Source: Vibrio plantisponsor (GTDB taxonomy: Bacteria; Pseudomonadota; Gammaproteobacteria; Enterobacterales; Vibrionaceae). Taken from it: a DNA stretch of 64,000 nucleotides. The DNA lies in assembly GCF_013041605.1 (NCBI RefSeq), contig NZ_JABEQC010000014.1, positions 35,893-99,892 of the forward strand, written 5' to 3'. The translations under genes and the position numbers were made by a program. Of the stretch, positions 43,244-50,741 are shown piece after piece (within the stretch, counting starts at the first letter, position 1; each line of letters opens with the position of its first letter). The notes under the pieces are model-generated. The model did not search any database. It saw only the letters and a program-made list of their open reading frames with translations, and was not told where the DNA came from.

Positions 43244-43272
43244 AATATAGATTTTCTCTGGCTGGTTAGCAA
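43244..43272 (-). promoter_or_regulatory. Promoter of gcvB
   Basis: On the minus strand: TTGCTA, 17-base spacer, TATATT. This predicts a start near 43237. GcvA is the known activator of gcvB and probably binds between here and the gcvA ATG at 43341. Confidence 0.6.
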
Positions 43273-43340
43273 TGGACAATTTATAATGTTTCAGATAAAA
43301 AAAACTAATGAATATTTGGAACAATACATAGGATTGAACC

Positions 43341-44249
43341 ATGTCCAGACGATTACCTCCATTGAACTCACTGAAAGTGTTCGAAGCCGCCGCTCGTCAT
43401 TTGAGTTTTACTCGTGCAGCAGAAGAACTTTTTGTGACTCAAGCCGCTGTTAGTCATCAAATTAAGGCTCTTGAAGAGTTTCTAGGATTAAAGCTATTTC
43501 GTCGTCGTAATCGCTCTTTATTGCTTACCGAAGAGGGACAAGCGTACTTTCTGGACATCAAAGATATCTTTGGTTCATTGGCTGAAGCGACCGATAAGTT
43601 ATTGGAACGTAGTGAAAAAGGTGCATTGACCATCAGTCTTCCACCGAGCTTTGCCATTCAGTGGTTAGTGCCTCGGCTTGCCGACTTTAACCAACAGCAA
43701 CCGGATATTGATGTGCGTATTAAAGCGGTCGATATGGAAGAAGGCTCGTTGACCGATGATGTGGATGTCGCTATCTATTATGGGCGAGGTCACTGGCCCG
43801 GTTTACGTGCTGATAAGCTCTATCAAGAGTTTTTGATTCCTCTTTGTTCACCTTCTTTGTTGCTGGGTCATAAGCCACTGAATTCATTAAGTGACCTTCC
43901 CCTACACACTTTGTTACATGATACTTCACGTCGTGACTGGAAGCAGTTCGCTAAAGAGAACCATATCGATGGTGTGAACGTGAATCACGGACCAATTTTC
44001 AGCCACTCAACCATGGTGCTTCAAGCGGCTGTTCACGGCCAAGGCATTGCTTTGGGGAACAACGTATTGGCACAACCAGAAATCGATGCTGGCCGCCTTG
44101 TGGCGCCGTTTGATGAAGTGTTAATGACTAAGAACGCCTTCTATGTGGTTTGTCATGAGAAGCAAGCGGATATGGGGCGTATCGCGACATTCCGCGACTG
44201 GATGCTGAAGAAGGCTCGTAGCGAGCAAGAGGTCATATTAGATGAGTAA
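43341..44249 (+). CDS. gcvA: Glycine cleavage system transcriptional activator GcvA
   Basis: LysR-family regulator of the glycine cleavage operon and of gcvB. 302 residues with very high identity to E. coli GcvA in the HTH half (RRLPPLNSLKVFEAAARHLS, FTRAAEELFVTQAAVSHQIK, LGLKLFRRRNRSLLLTEEG) and good conservation in the effector domain (DVDVAIYYGRGHWPGLRADK, GPIFSHSTMVLQAAVHGQG). The last 8 bases overlap the following hydrolase gene. Confidence 0.95.
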   Translation: MSRRLPPLNSLKVFEAAARHLSFTRAAEELFVTQAAVSHQIKALEEFLGLKLFRRRNRSLLLTEEGQAYFLDIKDIFGSLAEATDKLLERSEKGALTISLPPSFAIQWLVPRLADFNQQQPDIDVRIKAVDMEEGSLTDDVDVAIYYGRGHWPGLRADKLYQEFLIPLCSPSLLLGHKPLNSLSDLPLHTLLHDTSRRDWKQFAKENHIDGVNVNHGPIFSHSTMVLQAAVHGQGIALGNNVLAQPEIDAGRLVAPFDEVLMTKNAFYVVCHEKQADMGRIATFRDWMLKKARSEQEVILDE

Positions 44250-44865
44250 CCTAAGAATAGAGGGGGAGGAAAGCTCCCCTCTGTTTATTTTTGCCCACGG
44301 TGCGGGTGCAGATATGGATCACGAGTTTATGTCGCAAGTGGCAGCAGGACTCGCAAGTAAAGGCATTCGTGTCGTACGTTTTAATTTTCCTTATATGGTA
44401 AAACGAGCGGAAGACGGTAAACGTCGACCGCCGGATCGTGCGCCGAAACTGCTGGAAGCGTTTGAACAAGTCATTGCAGAGCATGCGTCTCAAACGGTTG
44501 TTATCGGTGGTAAATCCATGGGCGGCAGAATGGCTTCGATGCTAAGCGAGAACCCTATGGTCAAAGGCATTGCTTGTTTGGGCTTTCCTTTTCATCCGCC
44601 GGGTAAAGTTGACAAGTACAAGGGCGAGCATTTGGCTTCATTGGAAAAACCTTGTCTGATATTACAAGGTGAGCGCGATACTTTTGGTAGCCGAGAAGAG
44701 TGTTCAAGCTTCCAGTTTAGCAACCATGTAAAGATTGAATTCATCCCCGATGGCGACCACAGCTTCAAACCTCGCAAGTCTTCCGGTCATACTGAAACCA
44801 GCAATATCACTCTTGCTGTGGAACATTTAACTCAATTTATTCTGGAACTGAACAATGAAAAGTAA
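44242..44865 (+). CDS. Alpha/beta hydrolase (KAT8/Tex30-like, dienelactone hydrolase type)
   Basis: 207 residues. Oxyanion strand PLFIFAHGAGADMDHEFM, nucleophile elbow in VVIGGKSMGGRMASML, acid in ILQGERDTFGS and His in IPDGDHSFKP. It belongs to the small alpha/beta hydrolases annotated as dienelactone-like or Tex30; the substrate is unknown. It overlaps gcvA (8 bases) and ygdD (11 bases), so it sits inside a tightly coupled operon. Confidence 0.88.
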   Translation: MSNLRIEGEESSPLFIFAHGAGADMDHEFMSQVAAGLASKGIRVVRFNFPYMVKRAEDGKRRPPDRAPKLLEAFEQVIAEHASQTVVIGGKSMGGRMASMLSENPMVKGIACLGFPFHPPGKVDKYKGEHLASLEKPCLILQGERDTFGSREECSSFQFSNHVKIEFIPDGDHSFKPRKSSGHTETSNITLAVEHLTQFILELNNEK

Positions 44866-45253
44866 GTATTTGCTCACCATAGGTGGTTTGTTTTCTGGTA
44901 TTGCCGTTGCATTGGGAGCATTTGCTGCTCATGGGTTAAAGGCGTATGTCACGCCGTATCAGCTAGAAGTGTTCCAAACTGGGGTTCAGTATCAGTTCAT
45001 CCATGCGGCAGCATTGATTGCTTGTGGCATTTTGCTGGTTTTGTCTCGCAGTGAAAAAGCGCAAAAATATTTTAGCCGCGCGGCGATTTGCTTTATCATC
45101 GGCATCTTTTGTTTTAGTGGCAGCTTATATGCGCTAGCGCTAACAGGAATAAAGTGGTTCGGGCCAATTACTCCAATGGGTGGTCTACTCTTTATGATCG
45201 GCTGGGCGATGTTTGTTCTGGCTGCCATAAATTTTGATGAGGTGAAACAGTGA
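44855..45253 (+). CDS. ygdD: DUF423 family inner membrane protein YgdD
   Basis: 132 residues with four hydrophobic segments and the DUF423 start GGLFSGIAVALGAFAAHGLK, then VFQTGVQYQFIHAAALIACG and ITPMGGLLFMIGWAMFVLAA. Function unknown. The gcvA-(hydrolase)-ygdD-rlmM order is conserved. Its stop overlaps the GTG start of rlmM. Confidence 0.92.
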   Translation: MKSKYLLTIGGLFSGIAVALGAFAAHGLKAYVTPYQLEVFQTGVQYQFIHAAALIACGILLVLSRSEKAQKYFSRAAICFIIGIFCFSGSLYALALTGIKWFGPITPMGGLLFMIGWAMFVLAAINFDEVKQ

Positions 45254-46341
45254 AACAAGTGATGCTCTATTGTCGTGCGGGCTTTGAAAAAGAGTGTGCA
45301 GGCGAGATCCAAGATAAAGCAACCCAACTTGAGGTTTTTGGTTTCCCTCGTGTCGTTAATAACTCAGGCTTTGTTTTGTTTGAGTGCTACCAAGACGGCG
45401 ATGCAGACAAACTGATCAAGAACATCGATTTTCAGGCGCTGATATTCTCTCGCCAGATGTTTGCAGTAGCAGCTGAGTTTACTGCTTTACCAACAGAAGA
45501 CCGTATTTCGCCGATTTTATCGGAACTTGCTGACATCGAAGCATTTCCACTTTGTGGTGATGTTCGTGTTGAAACGCCAGATACCAATGAAGCGAAAGAA
45601 CTGCTGAAATTCTGTCGTAAGTTCACTGTGCCACTACGCCAAGCATTGCGTGGTAAAGGCATTCTGACAGCAAAAGACAACGCCAAACGACCTGTTCTGC
45701 ATGTGTGTTTTGTCAAATCTGGTCACTGCTTTGTCGGTTACTCATACAGCCAGAACAACTCTAAGTTCTTTATGGGCATCCCGCGTTTGAAGTTCCCAGC
45801 AGATGCACCAAGTCGTTCAACACTTAAGCTGGAAGAAGCGTTCCATGTATTTATTCCACGTGAAGAGTGGGATGACCGTTTAGCTCCGGGCATGTGGGCG
45901 GTTGATCTGGGTGCTTGCCCTGGCGGCTGGACATATCAGCTAGTGAAGCGCTCTATGTTTGTTCATGCTATCGATAACGGCATGATGGCAGACAGTTTGA
46001 TGGAAACCGGTCAGGTAAAACACCATATGGTTGATGGCTTCAAATTTGAGCCGCCACGTAAGAATGTGACTTGGTTGGTTTGCGATATGATCGAAAAGCC
46101 TTCTCGTGTGGCGCAGTTGATGGGCGAGTGGATCATTAGTGGTTGGGCGAAAGAAGCGATCTTCAACCTCAAACTGCCAATGAAAGGCCGTTACGATGAA
46201 GTGCTGCAAGATATTGAGAACTTAAAGATTTTTCTAAAAGATCATAATGTTAAGTTCAAGCTTCAGGCGAAACATCTTTACCATGACCGTGAAGAAATTA
46301 CCGTGCATGTGCAGACGTTAAAAACGATCTCTCCACACTAA
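45250..46341 (+). CDS. rlmM: 23S rRNA 2'-O-ribose C2498 methyltransferase RlmM
   Basis: Methylates C2498 of 23S rRNA with SAM. 363 residues: an N-terminal THUMP-like region (MLYCRAGFEKECAGEIQDKA) and a Rossmann methyltransferase domain with SAM loop DLGACPGGWTYQL, VCDMIEKPSRVA and catalytic Lys in FNLKLPMKGRYDEV. The GTG start overlaps the ygdD TGA and has GAGGTG upstream. Confidence 0.95.
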   Translation: MKQVMLYCRAGFEKECAGEIQDKATQLEVFGFPRVVNNSGFVLFECYQDGDADKLIKNIDFQALIFSRQMFAVAAEFTALPTEDRISPILSELADIEAFPLCGDVRVETPDTNEAKELLKFCRKFTVPLRQALRGKGILTAKDNAKRPVLHVCFVKSGHCFVGYSYSQNNSKFFMGIPRLKFPADAPSRSTLKLEEAFHVFIPREEWDDRLAPGMWAVDLGACPGGWTYQLVKRSMFVHAIDNGMMADSLMETGQVKHHMVDGFKFEPPRKNVTWLVCDMIEKPSRVAQLMGEWIISGWAKEAIFNLKLPMKGRYDEVLQDIENLKIFLKDHNVKFKLQAKHLYHDREEITVHVQTLKTISPH

Positions 46342-46418
46342 TCCTCGTTTTAATTGAAGCTGCAGGATCTGAGTTCATTAACCTGACGTTTATCTGCAGT
46401 TTCAATTGGTTAGAGGAT
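46341..46418. repeat. Long imperfect inverted repeat just downstream of rlmM
   Basis: Arms ATCCTC...AATTGAAGCTGCAG (46341-46365) and CTGCAGTTTCAATT...GAGGAT (46394-46418) can pair over about 20 of 25 positions. The first arm begins at the last base of the rlmM stop. A separate terminator follows at 46431. Confidence 0.6.
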
Positions 46419-46430
46419 AACCATACTTAC

Positions 46431-46459
46431 AAAAAAACGCGCCTTAAGCGCGTTTTTTT
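46431..46459. terminator. Bidirectional terminator between rlmM and xni
   Basis: AAAAAAACGCGC-CTTAA-GCGCGTTTTTTT between convergent genes. Confidence 0.85.
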
Positions 46460-46472
46460 GTGTATGAGCTAG

Positions 46473-47243
46473 TCACTCTTTGTTAAAGCGAATGTCTTGA
46501 AGATTAAAGCCAAGTTCAATGTCAGTTTTCAGCGTGGAGATCTGCTTACAAATACGCGCCATTTCAATATGTTCATCGAGTTTCTTGCGGTATTTTGGCG
46601 CAAGTTCCGAACTCGAAAAGGCTTCCTCAATGCTAGCAAACTGAGTCAGGATCTCTTTGGCAGCTTTAGGGCCTATTCCAGCCACTCCGGGAACTTGGCT
46701 TGAGCTGATGCCTGTCAGTCCCCAATAATCAGCTAGTTGCGAAGGCTTCACTCCGAATTCACTCTCAATAAATGGTTCATCCAACCAGCGGTGCTGGAAG
46801 TAATCTCTGATTTGCAGAGTCGGAGAGAGCAGTTGGCAGTAGCCTTTATCAGTAGAAATGATAGTGACTTTTTCATTGTGGCTTGCCACTTTGCACGCGA
46901 GCGTTGCCACCAAATCATCCGCTTCATCGCCTTCAGAAAGCAGTGAATCAATACCTAATTCCCACCATGCTTGTTGAATGCGATCTAGTCCTTGCTGTAA
47001 GGGCTCAGGCATCGGCTTACGGCCTTCTTTATAAGACGGCAATAGTTCTGCTCGCCATCCTCTGTCCTGCAGGTGGTGATCAAACACAGCAATAATATGT
47101 GTCGGTTCTGATTCGCTGATTATACGAGTGAGTGTTCGAGTGGTTGTGTTTATGGTTCGCTCGATATCATTAGGATCTGGCTGCGCTGAGTGAACGCGGC
47201 GAATGAGGTTAAGAGCATCAATAATGACAAGATGAATAGACAT
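46473..47243 (-). CDS. xni: Flap endonuclease Xni (ExoIX)
   Basis: 256-residue homologue of the 5'-3' exonuclease domain of DNA polymerase I. It keeps HLVIIDALNLIRRVHSAQ, EGDEADDLVATLA (metal-binding acids) and the helix-hairpin-helix GVAGIGPKAAKEIL. As in other Xni proteins it is shorter than Pol I exo and may have only flap-binding or weak nuclease activity. The ATG at 47243 (MSIHLVIID) is preferred over an earlier GTG at 47249. There is no clear ribosome site, and the ppnN terminator ends only about six bases upstream. Confidence 0.92.
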   Translation of the reverse strand: MSIHLVIIDALNLIRRVHSAQPDPNDIERTINTTTRTLTRIISESEPTHIIAVFDHHLQDRGWRAELLPSYKEGRKPMPEPLQQGLDRIQQAWWELGIDSLLSEGDEADDLVATLACKVASHNEKVTIISTDKGYCQLLSPTLQIRDYFQHRWLDEPFIESEFGVKPSQLADYWGLTGISSSQVPGVAGIGPKAAKEILTQFASIEEAFSSSELAPKYRKKLDEHIEMARICKQISTLKTDIELGFNLQDIRFNKE

Positions 47244-47248
47244 AAACA

Positions 47249-47278
47249 CAAAAAAATAAGGAGCGATTGCCCCTTATT
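47249..47278 (-). terminator. Terminator of ppnN, abutting xni
   Basis: Minus strand: AATAAGGGGC-AATC-GCTCCTTATT with one mismatch, then seven T, immediately before the xni start. Confidence 0.75.
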
Positions 47279-47330
47279 CTAATGAAATTCAATGAGATTA
47301 CTACCGTAGCTCGTCTTTCATATTTACAGA

Positions 47331-48689
47331 CTAACTTTCTATTCGATAACAAGGTACATACGCACTTCCGCCCGGAAGCTTCATACGATGTTGCTCGACG
47401 AAGTCTTTTAGCAGCTTATCCATCTTCTTCATCAACTTCGGATCACCATGAAGTCTGAAAGGCCCATGACGTTCAATTTCACGAATACCTTCCGCTTTCA
47501 CGTTACCCGCAACGATACCGGAAAACGCTTGGCGTAAATTCGCAGCCAGAACTTCTGGACGTTGGTTAAGGTGCAAATCTAAGTTAGCCATGTTTTCATG
47601 AGTCGGTTCAAACGGAAGCTGGAACTCAGGCTCAATTTTTAATGACCAGTTGAAGCTATACGCGTCTTCGTTGTCTTTGCGTTGTTGACGAATTTTAGGC
47701 ATGGCATTTTTCATGATGCGCGCAGCTTCCGCTGGGTCATCAACCACTATGGTGTAGTGTTTCTGGGCTTCTGGGCCCAACGTTTCACCAATAAATTCAT
47801 CAATTGAACGGAAATACTCTTCGCTCTCTTTCGGGCCAGTTAAGACGATTGGCATCGGCTGAGTTGCGTTGTCCGGATGCATCATAATACCCAGTAAATA
47901 AAGCAGTTCTTCGGCTGTACCCGGTCCGCCAGGGAAGATAATGATACCGTGAGCCATTCGAACAAACGCTTCTAAGCGTTTTTCGATATCTGGCATGATA
48001 ATCAGTTCATTTACGATAGGGTTTGGCGGCTCAGCGGCGATAATTGAAGGTTCAGTTAAACCAATATAGCGTTTGTCCGCATAGCGCTGCTTAGCGTGAC
48101 CAATCGCCGCACCTTTCATTGGGCCTTCCATCGCACCCGGACCACATCCGGTACAGATATTCAGCTCACGTAGTCCAAGCTCATTACCCACTTCTCGGGT
48201 GTACTGATATTCGACAGGGTTGATAGAGTGACCACCCCAGCACACCACTAAGTTTGGAGTGATACCCGGAATGAGCGCTCCGGCGTTACGTAAGATACCA
48301 AACACTAAGTTGGTAATGTGCGTTGAGTTGGTCAGGTTGAGCTTTTGTCCTTCCGCGATGTGCATATTGACGTAAACAATATCACGCAGCACTGAGAACA
48401 AATGTTCTTGGATCCCTTTGATGATGTGACCATCAACAAAGGCGTGTTCTGGTGGATTGGTGAGTTCCAGTTTTACACCACGTTCACGGCGCATGACCGT
48501 GATATCAAAATTCGTGTATTTATCTAACAGTTCTTTTGAGTTATCGGTATGGCTTCCAGAGTTCAGTACCGCTAGGCTACAGTTGCGGTACAGCTGGTAA
48601 AGATCACTGGATGCAGTTTTTTTTAATCGTTCTACTTCCAGTTGTGAGAGTAAATCCATACTCCCCGCCGGGCTGACTTGAGTGATCAT
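47331..48689 (-). CDS. ppnN: Nucleotide 5'-monophosphate nucleosidase PpnN (YgdH)
   Basis: Cleaves nucleoside monophosphates to base and ribose-5-phosphate; in E. coli it is activated by (p)ppGpp. 452 residues: N-terminal and C-terminal PpnN-specific regions flank a LOG-type domain with CTGCGPGAMEGPMKGAAIGH and the PGGxGT motif IIFPGGPGTAEELLYLLG. The ATG at 48689 follows AGGAGG at ideal distance; an upstream in-frame Met is not supported. ygdH-xni order is the same as in E. coli. Confidence 0.93.
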   Translation of the reverse strand: MITQVSPAGSMDLLSQLEVERLKKTASSDLYQLYRNCSLAVLNSGSHTDNSKELLDKYTNFDITVMRRERGVKLELTNPPEHAFVDGHIIKGIQEHLFSVLRDIVYVNMHIAEGQKLNLTNSTHITNLVFGILRNAGALIPGITPNLVVCWGGHSINPVEYQYTREVGNELGLRELNICTGCGPGAMEGPMKGAAIGHAKQRYADKRYIGLTEPSIIAAEPPNPIVNELIIMPDIEKRLEAFVRMAHGIIIFPGGPGTAEELLYLLGIMMHPDNATQPMPIVLTGPKESEEYFRSIDEFIGETLGPEAQKHYTIVVDDPAEAARIMKNAMPKIRQQRKDNEDAYSFNWSLKIEPEFQLPFEPTHENMANLDLHLNQRPEVLAANLRQAFSGIVAGNVKAEGIREIERHGPFRLHGDPKLMKKMDKLLKDFVEQHRMKLPGGSAYVPCYRIES

Positions 48690-48760
48690 GAGAGCCTCCT
48701 TATTTAGAGGGAAAGAAGATCGCAAGGACTTTAATTAAACGCTAGTGGAGATAGCACATC

Positions 48761-48902
48761 ATATACCAATCAAGACGAATAGGTGTTCAGAAAGTTGCGT
48801 AGGAGAATTCGAGAGCCTTTTACTCGCATGGATATTTCTATGCAACGAATAAAGGCGTAAGCGCGAATAAAAAACAGCAAATTCGGTTCTTAATGGGTAT
48901 AT
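48761..48902. mobile_element. Short non-coding element with terminal inverted repeats (MITE-like)
   Basis: 142 bases bounded by ATATACCAATCAAGA-CGAAT on the left and, read in reverse, ATATACCCATTAAGAACCGAAT on the right: about 18 of 20 aligned bases match with a two-base gap. It has no ORF of use and is A/T-rich with smaller internal palindromes (GCATGGATATTTCTATGC). It occupies a 378-base gap between ppnN and the diguanylate cyclase. The MITE label is inference; no transposase is nearby. Confidence 0.5.
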
Positions 48903-48969
48903 CCATATCAATAAGCTAACTTGTTGATATTTAGAGTTTCAATCTAGTGTGCTTTGTGTAGGAAGGAGA

Positions 48970-49004
48970 ACACGATACTCTATAAACTGTGATATGTATC
49001 GTGT
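48970..49004. repeat. Inverted repeat downstream of the diguanylate cyclase gene
   Basis: ACACGATAC (48970-48978) and GTATCGTGT (48996-49004), perfect 9-base arms around 17 bases. There is no T-tract, so it is either a weak minus-strand 3' structure or a protein-binding dyad. Confidence 0.45.
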
Positions 49005-49067
49005 AATTGCGATGAGTTTGCTTAAAATTCGCTCAGATTGCTTTGGTTTACTGTGCCTTACTCGCCG

Positions 49068-50633
49068 TTATTTCCAAGTGATCTGATTTGGCCCAAATTT
49101 TTTTCCGTTATTCAGCGAAGTATGTAAGCGTTCAAGAACGATTTCTGGAGAATCTGAATCTTTAAATAAGGTACTTGCTGCGCTCAACGTGATGGTGATG
49201 TTTTTATCACGGAACTTAAACGGCAAATGGGAAATGCTGCGCTGAATTTTTTGCACAATCTGGTAGCACTCTGAATCAGAACGTTCAGGCAGCAAGAGTA
49301 CAAACTCTTCCCCAGAAAAACGCGCAACAGTATCAGTATCTTCAATGTTGTTTTTGATAGTGCGAGCGATAATTTTCAGTGCCTTATCACCTGCGCCATA
49401 ACCAAAACTGTCATTGATTACTTTGAATTTGTCGATATCGAGCATAACAACGCGAAGGTTGTGTTGTGCGCGAATCCAGCGACGGTATTCAAGTTCTAGA
49501 CGATCATTAAATGCAGTGCGGTTGTATACCTTGGTGAGCGGATCTTGCAGCATGCGCTGAGCTTGATCTTCTAGGCGACGACGATAATCTTGCGTCACTT
49601 CGAAAAGCGTTTCCATTTGGTTTTTGGTGTAATCCATTCGCTCAATTAGCGCTTGTTCACGAGCTTCAGCCAGTGTCAGTCGCTCAGAAAGTGAAGCTAA
49701 CTCGCTCATTAATGGATTCAAGGTATTTTTAAGAGCGTTGATTTCAGTACCATCTCGAACCGCAGTTTGACTTCTTGAGACCAGAGAACTCAGTTCCCGA
49801 TGCATATCTTTGCGGTGTTCGAAATAGTTATGGCTTTGTTCAACGTTCAAGGCCGAGCTTTTTAAGCTGGTGGACAAAGATGCGTTCACCTGCTCAAGAA
49901 ACTTCTCTGATGTTTTTCGCTCGTAATTCGTGCCAGCGACAACCAGCTTCAAAACTTCGAGGGTCAGTTCGAGTAAAACTTGTGAGCTAACACCAATAAG
50001 CAGTTTAGCTCGAATATCACTCAGTAAATCTCCCGATTCACCTTCAAAATCAAGCTCAGTAATGAGTTGTTGTAGCTCTTCGTTTAACTTAAGAAGAATC
50101 TCTTTGTCTGCGCTTTGAGTTAGTTCTTCAACGACGGCATTTGGATTTGAGGTGATGATTTTTATTGAGCGTTCATAGATGGTAAGAAGGCGCAGAGCTT
50201 GCTCTACTTTAGACAGATTCTGCCCAGTCGAAAAACTGAGAAGATCACGAAGATCGCGTTTGATTTTAGATGGTAAACCAGGAATGCGGAGCAATACTTC
50301 ACCGCTATGCTTTACCTGCTCATCTAAATGTTCATTTTGCTTTTCGGTGTCTAACGTTTGCTTCTTCAACATGCGCTCCAATACGGCCAAGCGAGGAATT
50401 AAGATGCTAACATCTTTCTGCTGCTCAAGCGCTTCTCGTAATTCGACCAAATTTTGGTTGAGGCGACTATCCTCGCCCTTACAGGCAAGACTGAGTGATG
50501 CGACGATTCGTTTTAGGACTTTTTGCTCTAGTTTAAATTTGAGCGAGCTATCCCTATGTGTTAAACGCGTCTGTTCCAACTGCATTTTGAGTTGGTGTAA
50601 CTGAATCTGGATATCTTGCTCTAATGCGCCCAT
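49068..50633 (-). CDS. GGDEF-domain protein with SGEEF signature and long coiled-coil sensor
   Basis: 521-residue probable diguanylate cyclase (2 GTP to c-di-GMP), cytoplasmic. Residues 1-350 are helical/coiled-coil (Gln/Leu/Glu-rich), resembling the N-terminal region of other Vibrio cyclases. The catalytic domain starts at DPLTKVYNRTAFNDRL (364-379), with LDIDKFKVINDSFGYGAGD (398-416) and SGEEFVLLLP (440-449). The signature is SGEEF in place of GG(D/E)EF, and there is no RxxD inhibitory site. Activity is therefore likely but not certain. It is 108 bases downstream of the TPR gene on the same strand. Confidence 0.85.
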   Translation of the reverse strand: MGALEQDIQIQLHQLKMQLEQTRLTHRDSSLKFKLEQKVLKRIVASLSLACKGEDSRLNQNLVELREALEQQKDVSILIPRLAVLERMLKKQTLDTEKQNEHLDEQVKHSGEVLLRIPGLPSKIKRDLRDLLSFSTGQNLSKVEQALRLLTIYERSIKIITSNPNAVVEELTQSADKEILLKLNEELQQLITELDFEGESGDLLSDIRAKLLIGVSSQVLLELTLEVLKLVVAGTNYERKTSEKFLEQVNASLSTSLKSSALNVEQSHNYFEHRKDMHRELSSLVSRSQTAVRDGTEINALKNTLNPLMSELASLSERLTLAEAREQALIERMDYTKNQMETLFEVTQDYRRRLEDQAQRMLQDPLTKVYNRTAFNDRLELEYRRWIRAQHNLRVVMLDIDKFKVINDSFGYGAGDKALKIIARTIKNNIEDTDTVARFSGEEFVLLLPERSDSECYQIVQKIQRSISHLPFKFRDKNITITLSAASTLFKDSDSPEIVLERLHTSLNNGKKFGPNQITWK

Positions 50634-50741
50634 TTATAAAAATGCTAAATATTTAGGGAGATCTAATCCTACTTACTAATCTGTCGATAATAGCAAATTT
50701 ATTTGATACGTCATCGTATCTCTTTGTTAATCGGCTGGGAA

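Noticed and set aside
43145..43342. 65-codon minus-strand ORF upstream of gcvA
   Set aside because: It overlaps gcvB and its promoter and has no ribosome site or recognisable sequence.
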